Shown in pieces: positions 32,234-39,017 of a stretch of 64,000 nucleotides of DNA. The notes under the pieces were generated by a model that was not told where the DNA came from, made no database searches, and worked only from the letters and a program-made list of their open reading frames with translations. Within the stretch, counting starts at the first letter, position 1; the number at the start of each line of letters is the position of its first letter. Origin of the DNA: Actinomycetospora lemnae (GTDB taxonomy: Bacteria; Actinomycetota; Actinomycetes; Mycobacteriales; Pseudonocardiaceae); the NCBI RefSeq assembly GCF_028737315.1, contig NZ_JAQZAO010000002.1:496001-560000 (forward strand). Direction: 5' to 3'. Position numbers and translations under genes: made by a program.

Positions 32234-33369
32234 CCGGCACTGAGCAACGGGGTCCGGCTCCGCTGCGCTCCGCGTCCCAGGACCGGCCCGACGCCCGCTC
32301 GGTGCACCGGTACGAGGCCCCCGACTACCTGTCCCGGTACCGCTCGCGCCGGGGCGGGGACAACGCGCCCACCTCCGACCGCGCCAGCGCCGCGGCCGCG
32401 CCGGCCGCACCCGAGGCCCCGCCCGAGGGTGACGGCACGCCGCTGTACCTGCGCCGCTTCCGCGAGCGCGGGGCCGCCCCGGCGGAGACCGTCGAGTACG
32501 AGGGCCGGACCTTCACACCGGCGCTGGCCGAGGCGAGCCGCGGCAAGGAGGTCGCGGCGCCCATGGAGCGCCGGGCGTCCGAGAAGATCGTCTGCGAGAT
32601 CTCGATCATCCGGCACGGCATCACCCAGGGCTACTCCACCGACGCGGGCCTCACGCCCATGGGCGGCTGGCAGGCCCACCGCCGGGGCCACGAGCTGGCC
32701 CGGCGCTTCGACCACGGCGACCGCGTGCGCCTCGTCTGCGCCGACACCAACCGCGCCCGCCAGACCGCCGACCAGCTCTACAACGGCGTCACCGACGGCC
32801 TCCAGATGTGGGGCATCGACGCCGAGGTCACCGAGAAGGAGCCGATCCCGGAGCTGCGCAACTTCGGGGTGTGGACCCCGGACGGGCTGCGCGACGTCAC
32901 CTCGGCGTTCCGGCAGTACCAGGCCACCAACGAGACCCTCGAGCGCCTCGCCGTCGGCGACCGGCCCCGCTGGCTCGTCGAGATCGACCGCTTCTACCGC
33001 ACGCAGCTGGGCGGGGCGGACCCGATCCAGGAGTGGCTGACGATCCCGATGATGTACTTCGAGCCGCCGGCGATGTGCGTGCGCCGCTTCTGGCGGGGGT
33101 TCCACCGGTTGATCACGGAGTCGACGCAGCCCGACGGCTCGGTCAGCCACCGCCGCATCCTCGCCGCGACGCACTCCGGGCCGATGCGGGCGTTCGCCAC
33201 GTGGGCCCACGGCTACGACCCGGGCGAGCCGCTGAACACCGAGGAGATCCGGGTCAAGATGCGTGAGGGCTGCCGCACCGCCTTCGTGTCGTACCGCAAC
33301 CGGGTCACCGAGGTGAACGTGCCGCCGCCGGACGAGTTCCCGCGGTGGGAAGAGATCGGGGAGTCGTGA
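32230..33369 (+). CDS. Histidine phosphatase with disordered N-terminal extension (copy 2)
   Basis: At 379 residues it is much longer than usual. About 115 N-terminal residues are Ala/Pro/Arg-rich and disordered, with two similar segments, APDYLSRYRSRRG-like (YEAPDYLSRYRS) and LYLRRFRERGAAP. The catalytic domain has RHG at 128-130 (ISIIRHGITQGYSTDAGLTPMG), the second His at about 315 (AATHSGPMRAF), and the endings HGYDPGEPLN and VNVPPPDEFPRW shared with the phosphatase at 4753. It is coupled to the second extradiol dioxygenase. I infer that it frees a catechol or phenol from its phosphate ester just before ring cleavage. Confidence 0.85.
   Translation: MTGTEQRGPAPLRSASQDRPDARSVHRYEAPDYLSRYRSRRGGDNAPTSDRASAAAAPAAPEAPPEGDGTPLYLRRFRERGAAPAETVEYEGRTFTPALAEASRGKEVAAPMERRASEKIVCEISIIRHGITQGYSTDAGLTPMGGWQAHRRGHELARRFDHGDRVRLVCADTNRARQTADQLYNGVTDGLQMWGIDAEVTEKEPIPELRNFGVWTPDGLRDVTSAFRQYQATNETLERLAVGDRPRWLVEIDRFYRTQLGGADPIQEWLTIPMMYFEPPAMCVRRFWRGFHRLITESTQPDGSVSHRRILAATHSGPMRAFATWAHGYDPGEPLNTEEIRVKMREGCRTAFVSYRNRVTEVNVPPPDEFPRWEEIGES
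32251..32277 (+). repeat. 27-base repeat within coding sequence, copy 2
   Basis: It encodes residues 8-16 of the phosphatase (GPAPLRSAS region) and matches 6198-6224 with a single mismatch. Orientation relative to the host gene is opposite to copy 1. Confidence 0.85.
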
Positions 33370-33373
33370 GTCG

Positions 33374-34192
33374 ATGACCGTCCTGTCCCTCCCCCCGCTC
33401 GACCTCGACGCCGCCGGTGGCGTCGGCGAGGAGGACTCGCCGCTGCGGTCGGTGGCCACGGCCGTCGCGGTGCTCGACTGCTTCGCCGACGAGGCCGAGC
33501 TCGGCGCCACGCGCGTCGCCACCCGGCTCGGCATCGCCAAGAGCACCGCGTGCCGGATGCTCGCCGCGCTGGCCACCGGTGGTCTGCTCGAGCGCACCGG
33601 CTCGGGGCGCTACCGCCTGGGCCTGCGGCTGTTCGAGTACGGCCAGCTCGCCGTCGACCGGCTGATGCTGCGCGACGTCGCCCTGCCCGCGATGGGCGAG
33701 CTGCGCGAGCTGCTGCGCGAGACGATCCAGCTCGGCGTGGTCGTCGGCACCGACGTGCTCTACGTCGAGCGCGCCGAGGCCGCGACCATGAACGTCCGCT
33801 TCCGCAGCGAGCACCGCCGCAACCCGGCGCACTCGTCCAGCGCCGGCCGGGTGCTGGCCGCCGCGGACCCGGCGCTGGTCACCGCGATCCTCGAGCGGGG
33901 CCTGCAGCGCTACACCCCGTTCACGGTGGTCGACCCGCTGCGCTACCGCCAGATCCTCGCTTCGACCCGGGAACAGGGCTACGCCACGGCCCGCGAGGAG
34001 TTCGAGCCCGGCTGGTCGTCGATCGCCGCGCCGATCACGCTGACCCGCGGCGGGCGGCCGCACCCGGTGGCCGCCCTGTCGGTGGTCGCGCCGACCTCGC
34101 GCATCCTCGGGCCCCGCAAGCCCGCCGTCGTCCAGGGCGTGCGCCGCGCGGCCGCCCGCGTCTCCGCCGACCTGGAGCGCGCCCGGAGCTGA
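33374..34192 (+). CDS. IclR-family regulator (copy 3 of 3)
   Basis: The 272-residue protein has an IclR HTH (SVATAVAVLDCFADEAELGATRVATRLGIAKSTACRML in parts) and an effector domain with YRLGLRLFEYGQLAVDRLML, YVERAEAATMNVRF and AHSSSAGRVLAAADP. It starts four bases after the phosphatase stop, so it closes the extradiol dioxygenase operon. With the IclR at 28721 it gives each divergent operon its own regulator; either could bind the operator between them. Confidence 0.9.
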   Translation: MTVLSLPPLDLDAAGGVGEEDSPLRSVATAVAVLDCFADEAELGATRVATRLGIAKSTACRMLAALATGGLLERTGSGRYRLGLRLFEYGQLAVDRLMLRDVALPAMGELRELLRETIQLGVVVGTDVLYVERAEAATMNVRFRSEHRRNPAHSSSAGRVLAAADPALVTAILERGLQRYTPFTVVDPLRYRQILASTREQGYATAREEFEPGWSSIAAPITLTRGGRPHPVAALSVVAPTSRILGPRKPAVVQGVRRAAARVSADLERARS

Positions 34193-34305
34193 GCGGGCTT
34201 ACCAGCCTGGCGTCCACGCTGGCACCGGTCGCCAGGATCGCCACCACCTCGGTGATGCGACACGCCGGGACATGACGCGTCGCGGGCACGGGTAGCCACG
34301 GCCCC

Positions 34306-35868
34306 GTGCCCGCGACGGATCACCAGCGCACCGACGACGGGACACCCGTCCCCGGACGCTGGCGGGCCCTCGCGGTCTGCATGCTCGCCGGTGTCATGAT
34401 CTTCGTCGACGTCAGCATCGTGAACGTCGCCCTGCCCGCCTTCCAGGACGGTCTGGGCGCGAGCCCGGCGGACCTGTCCTGGATCGTCGCCGGCTACACG
34501 CTGACGTTCGGCCTCGCCCTCGTCCCCGCCGGACGGCTCGGCGACGGCCGGGGCCGCAAGCGGGTGCTCGTCGCCGGCCTCGTGCTCTTCGCCCTCGCGA
34601 GCCTCGCGGCCGGGCTCGCCCAGGACGCGACGTGGCTCGTGGTCGCCCGCCTGGTCCAGGGGCTCGCGGGTGGTCTGGTCAACCCGCAGCTGCTCGGCCT
34701 CATCCAGCAGATGTTCCGCGGGACCGAGCGCGGCACGGCGTTCGGCGTCTTCGGTGCGGTCAACGCCTCGTCGACGGCGATCGGGCCCCTGCTGGGCGGG
34801 CTGCTCATCGCCGCCGGCGGGCCGGGCGAGGGCTGGCGCTGGGTCTTCCTCGTCAACCTCCCGCTCGCGGCGGCGGCCCTCGCGCTCGCGCCCCGTCTCC
34901 TGCCCGCCGACCCGGCACCCGACCAGCGCACCCGCACCTCCCTCGACCCGATCGGGGCGGTCCTCCTGGGCGTCGCGGTGCTCGGGGTGCTCCTGCCGGT
35001 GGTGCTCGCCGAGCGCGACCCGGCCGCCGCGCCCTGGTGGACGCTCGCGGTCGGCCTCGTGGTCGGTGTCGGCTTCGTCGCCTGGGAGCGGCGCTACGCC
35101 CGGCGCGGTCACGACCCGCTGCTCAACGAGCGGGTGCTGCGCAGTCCCGGCTACGTCCTCGGCACCGCGCTCGGCACCCTCTACATGGCGGGCTCCACCG
35201 CGATCTTCTTCGTGCTCACGGTCTACCTGCAGCAGGGCCTGGGCTACTCCGCCCTGCTCGCGGGGCTCGCGACGATGCCCTACGCCGTCGGGTCCGCGGT
35301 CGCGGCGGCGTGGGGCGGGCGCGTGGTCGCGCGGGTCGGGCGCCCGCTGGTGCTGGCCGGCACGCTCGTGATGGCCCTCGGGATCCTCGCGACCCTGCTG
35401 GTCGTCCGGGTGCGCACCGACCCGTCCACCGGCCTGCTCACCGCCCTGCCGCTGCTCGTCGCCGGCATCGGCAGCGGCCTCGTGATCACCCCGAACCAGG
35501 CGCTGACCCTCCAGCGCGTGCCCACCGACCAGGGCGGCACCGCAGGCGGGATGCAGCAGACCGCGCAGCGCATCGGCTCGTCGATCGGCATCGCGCTGGT
35601 CGCGACGGTGTTCTTCGCGGTGCTCGCGGCGTCCGGCCAGCAGTTCGGCACGGCGCTCGCCGCGGGGCTCGCCGTGGTGCTCGCCTGCGTCCTCGCGGCC
35701 GCCGCCCTCGGCCTCGCCGACGTCGTGCGCCGGCGCCGGGCCCGCCGGCCCGTCCCCGACCTCACCGCCGTGGGCACCGGGCTCGCCTCCGGCACCGCCA
35801 CCGACGTGACCGACGACGCCACCGACCCCCACACCACCGCCGGGACCCACGGACACCCCCACCCCTGA
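34306..35868 (+). CDS. DHA2-family MFS multidrug exporter (EmrB/QacA type)
   Basis: The 520-residue protein has about 14 hydrophobic segments. The first is VCMLAGVMIFVDVSIVNVALPAFQ, with the VDxxIVNVALP motif of the DHA2 group, then the loop GRLGDGRGRKRVL and the motif C-like GPLLGGLLIAAGG. Such pumps expel drugs or toxic metabolites using the proton gradient. The last bases overlap the amidase start (TGATG), so the two are expressed together. A 113-base gap separates it from IclR. Confidence 0.9.
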   Translation: MPATDHQRTDDGTPVPGRWRALAVCMLAGVMIFVDVSIVNVALPAFQDGLGASPADLSWIVAGYTLTFGLALVPAGRLGDGRGRKRVLVAGLVLFALASLAAGLAQDATWLVVARLVQGLAGGLVNPQLLGLIQQMFRGTERGTAFGVFGAVNASSTAIGPLLGGLLIAAGGPGEGWRWVFLVNLPLAAAALALAPRLLPADPAPDQRTRTSLDPIGAVLLGVAVLGVLLPVVLAERDPAAAPWWTLAVGLVVGVGFVAWERRYARRGHDPLLNERVLRSPGYVLGTALGTLYMAGSTAIFFVLTVYLQQGLGYSALLAGLATMPYAVGSAVAAAWGGRVVARVGRPLVLAGTLVMALGILATLLVVRVRTDPSTGLLTALPLLVAGIGSGLVITPNQALTLQRVPTDQGGTAGGMQQTAQRIGSSIGIALVATVFFAVLAASGQQFGTALAAGLAVVLACVLAAAALGLADVVRRRRARRPVPDLTAVGTGLASGTATDVTDDATDPHTTAGTHGHPHP

Positions 35869-37499
35869 TGCGCCTCCTCCTCGCCGTCCTCGCCCTGCTC
35901 GCGACCCTGGTCGCGGGCTGCGCCGACCGTCCGGTGGCCACCGGGGGCCAGGCCGGACCCCCACCGAGCACCCCGGCTGCGGCGGAGACACCACCCGCCG
36001 GGACCGCACCGGCGAGCCTCGACCTCCAGACCGCCGACCTCGCCACGCTGCAGGACGCGATGGCGCGCGGCCGGCTGACCGCGGCCGCGCTCACCGCCTC
36101 CTCGCTGGACCGCGTCCGCGCCGTCGACCCCGGCATCCACGCGGTCATGGCCGTCGATCCCACGGTCCGCGACCAGGCCGCCGCCAGCGACGCCCGCCGC
36201 GCCGCCGGACGAGTCGGGCCGCTCGAGGGCATCCCGGTGATGGTCAAGGGCAACACCAGCGTCGGCCCGACCCTGCCGACGACCGCGGGCTCGCTGGCGC
36301 TGGCCGACTCCCGCCCGCCCGAGGCCGAGGCCGTGCGCCGGCTGCGCGATGCGGGCGCGGTCGTGCTCGGGACGACGACGATGACGGCGTGGGCGGGAGC
36401 CCGCTCGTCGCAGTCCGCGAGCGGCTGGAGCGCGACGGGCGCCACCACCGGCAACCCCTACGACCCCGCGCGCACCGCGTGCGGCTCGAGCTCCGGCTCG
36501 GCGGCCGCGGTGGCGGCGGCGCTCGTCCCGGTCGCGCTCGGCACGGAGACGTCGGGCTCGATCGTCTGCCCGGCGGGCACGAACGGCGTCGTGGGCGTCA
36601 AGCCCGGGACCGGGCTGGTCAGCCGCACGGGCGTGGTGCCGTACTCGCTGGCCCAGGACACGGTCGGCCCGATCGCGCGCTCGGTGCGCGACGCGGCCCT
36701 CGTGCTGTCGGTCGTGGCGGGCACCGACCCCGCCGACCCGTCGACCGCCGAGGCCGACGCGCACCCGGTGACCCCGACCGTCGTGCCCCGCCCGCTCACC
36801 GGCGTCCGTCTCGGCGTCCTGCGCGAGGACCAGGGCTCGAGCGAGGAGACCGACGCCGCGTACGCCGCCGCGCTCGACCGCCTCCGGAGCCTGGGTGCCG
36901 AGCTCGTCGAGCCCGTGGGCCTGCCGAACGCGAGCCGGGCGAAGGCCGCTGCCAACGCCGCGCTGACGACGGAGATCGCGCACGACCTCGGTGCCTACCT
37001 GCGCTCGCCGGGGGTGTCGGGGCCGCGCTCGCTCGAGGAGCTCATCGCGTTCGGCCGCGAGCAGGCGGGCCGGGAGATGCCGTTCTTCGGGCAGGATCTC
37101 TTCGAGCAGGCCGCGGCGACCCGCGGCGACGTCACCGACCCGCGCTACCGGGCGGCCCGTGCCGACGCGACGTCGCGCAGCCGCGCGGACCTCGACACGG
37201 CGCTGGCCGGCGTGGACGCCCTGGTCTCGCCCACCAACGCCCCCGCCTGGCCCACCGACCTCGTCAACGGCGACCACTTCTCGGTCAGCCCCGCCGGGCC
37301 CGCGGCCACCGCCGGCTACCCCAGCACCAGCGTCCCGATGGCGATGTCGCACGGGATGCCGGTGGGGCTCTCGCTGATCGGACCGCGGTGGTCGGAGGGC
37401 CGGCTGCTGGCGCTCGCCGCCGGCGTCGAGGAGGGGCTGCACGCCCGGGTGCCCCCGCCGCTGCCCCCCGCGACGGTGGCCCTGACGACCGGGCGCTGA
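35868..37499 (+). CDS. Lipoprotein amidase (amidase signature family)
   Basis: The first 18 residues form a lipoprotein signal (LLLAVLALLATLVAGC, lipobox Cys18). Amidase-signature catalytic residues are visible: Lys127 (PVMVKGN), the Ser region CGSSSGSAAA (about 206-211) and the nucleophile Ser231 (GTETSGSIVCPAG). At 543 residues it is a full enzyme, anchored outside the membrane. It is coupled to the DHA2 pump; together they may modify and expel an amide compound. Exact substrate unknown. Confidence 0.9.
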   Translation: MRLLLAVLALLATLVAGCADRPVATGGQAGPPPSTPAAAETPPAGTAPASLDLQTADLATLQDAMARGRLTAAALTASSLDRVRAVDPGIHAVMAVDPTVRDQAAASDARRAAGRVGPLEGIPVMVKGNTSVGPTLPTTAGSLALADSRPPEAEAVRRLRDAGAVVLGTTTMTAWAGARSSQSASGWSATGATTGNPYDPARTACGSSSGSAAAVAAALVPVALGTETSGSIVCPAGTNGVVGVKPGTGLVSRTGVVPYSLAQDTVGPIARSVRDAALVLSVVAGTDPADPSTAEADAHPVTPTVVPRPLTGVRLGVLREDQGSSEETDAAYAAALDRLRSLGAELVEPVGLPNASRAKAAANAALTTEIAHDLGAYLRSPGVSGPRSLEELIAFGREQAGREMPFFGQDLFEQAAATRGDVTDPRYRAARADATSRSRADLDTALAGVDALVSPTNAPAWPTDLVNGDHFSVSPAGPAATAGYPSTSVPMAMSHGMPVGLSLIGPRWSEGRLLALAAGVEEGLHARVPPPLPPATVALTTGR

Positions 37500-37511
37500 G
37501 GCATGCCGGGG

Positions 37512-37530
37512 CGTTCGCCCCACCGGAACG
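37512..37530 (+). promoter_or_regulatory. Candidate operator of the shared catabolic motif
   Basis: CGTTCG-ccccacc-GGAACG has one change in the left half and the standard 7-base spacer. It ends 29 bases before TAGCGT and 42 bases before the MetE-like start. Confidence 0.55.
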
Positions 37531-37559
37531 ACGTGGTGCCCGGCTCCCCGCGGCCCTCC

Positions 37560-37565
37560 TAGCGT
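37560..37565 (+). promoter_or_regulatory. -10-like box TAGCGT of the MetE-like gene
   Basis: TAGCGT ends seven bases before the ATG at 37573, so transcription should start at or next to the start codon. Its distance from the inverted repeat equals that in the Rieske promoter. Confidence 0.5.
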
Positions 37566-37572
37566 CGGTGAC

Positions 37573-38730
37573 ATGCAGCGCAGCACCGACCGTGTCCTGA
37601 CGACCCACGTCGGCAGCCTCGCCCGGCCCGAGGCCCTGCTCGACACAATGCGGGAGAAGGAGCACGGCCGTCCGTACGACGCCGACCTCTTCGCCCGGCA
37701 GGTCACCGAGGCGGTCGCCGACGCCGTCGCCCGCCAGCGCGAGACCGGGATCGACGTCGTCACCGACGGCGAGATGGGCAAGGTCAGCTTCGCGACCTAC
37801 ATCCAGCGCCGGCTGGACGGCTTCGCCCCCGACTCCGGGGAGCGCCTCCTGCCGCCGTCGTGGCAGGTCGAGATCGACGCGTTCCCGGAGTACTACGAGG
37901 GCTACCTCGGCAAGTACACGAAGACGGTCGCGCCGATGGTCGAGATCGCCTGCACGGGCCCGGTGCGCTACACCGGCCACGACGAGCTGCAGACCGACCT
38001 GGCCAACCTGCAGAAGGCGCTCGCGGGCGTCTCCGGCGTCGTCGAGGCGTTCCTGCCCTCGACCTCGCCCCGCGGCTTCGGACGCAACGAGTACTACGCG
38101 ACCGACCGGGAGTACTACGAGGCCGTCGGCGAGGCGCTGCGCGAGGAGTACCTGGCGATCGTCGACGCGGGGTTCCTGCTGCAGGTCGACGACCCGTGGC
38201 TGATCGAGATCCTCTCCGACCCGACCCTCGAGCCCGCCGACCGCGACCGCACCGCCCGCGAGCACGCCGAGATCGTCAACCACAGCCTGCGCGGCATCCC
38301 GACCGAGAAGATCCGGCTGCACACCTGCTACGGCCTCAACCACGGCCCGCGGATCCACGACATCGGCATGGGCGAGGTCGCGCCGTACATGCTCGGCATC
38401 CGCGCCGGCGGCTACTCCTTCGAGGTCGCCAACCCGCGCCACATGCACGAGTGGAAGATCTGGCAGGACCTCGCACTGCCCGAGGGGTCGGTGCTCATCC
38501 CGGGCCTGCTCGGTCACGCGCAGAACTACGTGGAGCACCCGGAGCTGATCGCCGACATGATCGGCTGGTACGCCTCGGTGGTCGGCCGGGAGAACGTCAT
38601 CGCCGGCGCGGACTGCGGGTTCTCCTCGCGGGCGAGCTACTCGCCGGAGGTGCACCCGAGCGTGGTGTGGGAGAAGTTCCGGGCGCTGAGCCAGGGCGCC
38701 GCGATCGCCACCGAGCGGCTCTGGGGCTGA
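37573..38730 (+). CDS. Cobalamin-independent methionine synthase family protein (short, C-terminal-domain type)
   Basis: The 385-residue protein corresponds to the catalytic barrel of MetE, with LTTHVGSLARPEALL at the start and zinc ligands His250 and Cys252 (RLHTCYGLN) and Cys348 (GADCGFSS). It lacks the N-terminal half of true MetE. Short relatives include epoxyalkane:coenzyme M transferases and other alkyl transferases with a zinc-bound thiol. No coenzyme M genes are seen. The upstream catabolic operator suggests it transfers a methyl or alkyl group arising in the aromatic pathway, for example after demethylation, but this is inference. Confidence 0.85.
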   Translation: MQRSTDRVLTTHVGSLARPEALLDTMREKEHGRPYDADLFARQVTEAVADAVARQRETGIDVVTDGEMGKVSFATYIQRRLDGFAPDSGERLLPPSWQVEIDAFPEYYEGYLGKYTKTVAPMVEIACTGPVRYTGHDELQTDLANLQKALAGVSGVVEAFLPSTSPRGFGRNEYYATDREYYEAVGEALREEYLAIVDAGFLLQVDDPWLIEILSDPTLEPADRDRTAREHAEIVNHSLRGIPTEKIRLHTCYGLNHGPRIHDIGMGEVAPYMLGIRAGGYSFEVANPRHMHEWKIWQDLALPEGSVLIPGLLGHAQNYVEHPELIADMIGWYASVVGRENVIAGADCGFSSRASYSPEVHPSVVWEKFRALSQGAAIATERLWG

Positions 38731-38754
38731 GCTCCCCCGCAGCGAACGCGGAAA

Positions 38755-38808
38755 GGGGAGGCGGGGCCCGGCCGGCGTCCCCCCGGGCGCCCGCTGCCCC
38801 GCCTCCCC
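38755..38808. terminator. Strong hairpin after the MetE-like gene
   Basis: GGGGAGGCGGGGC (38755-38767) pairs perfectly with GCCCCGCCTCCCC (38796-38808); the 28-base loop is itself GC-rich and can pair. It starts 24 bases after the stop. The rest of the 38731-39017 gap holds only the LuxR promoter region. Confidence 0.75.
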
Positions 38809-39003
38809 CTCCCGTCGCGCGCCCGGCCGGGGACGGCGGGGCGAGCGCGAGGACGTCCGAGCGACTCCCTCCCGGTCCCCCGACGACCGTCGACCCGCCC
38901 TCGGGGAGAGCCTCGCCGATCACGCGTGAGCGGCACATCAGAAGAAATGACTAGGTAGGACGGGGCCTGCGTACGCCACTGGACGGCGTCGTTTCGTCCG
39001 GCC

Positions 39004-39009
39004 TAGCGT
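39004..39009 (+). promoter_or_regulatory. -10-like box TAGCGT of the LuxR gene
   Basis: TAGCGT lies eight bases before the GTG start at 39018, so the message is nearly leaderless. No copy of the catabolic inverted repeat precedes it. Confidence 0.45.
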
Positions 39010-39017
39010 CTTCCGTC

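Noticed and set aside
30336-34192. Catabolic core as a recently acquired island
   Set aside because: No integrase, transposase, tRNA or change in base composition is visible at its borders, and the shared operators and repeats link it to genes across the window.
33979-36009. Long minus-strand frame opposite the DHA2 pump
   Set aside because: The product is Gly/Asp/Glu/Arg-rich low complexity with no family signature; the plus-strand membrane protein explains the region.
38739-38750. GCAGCGAACGCG as a fourth copy of the 54-base element
   Set aside because: Only the first 12 bases match; the right arm and the conserved tail are absent.
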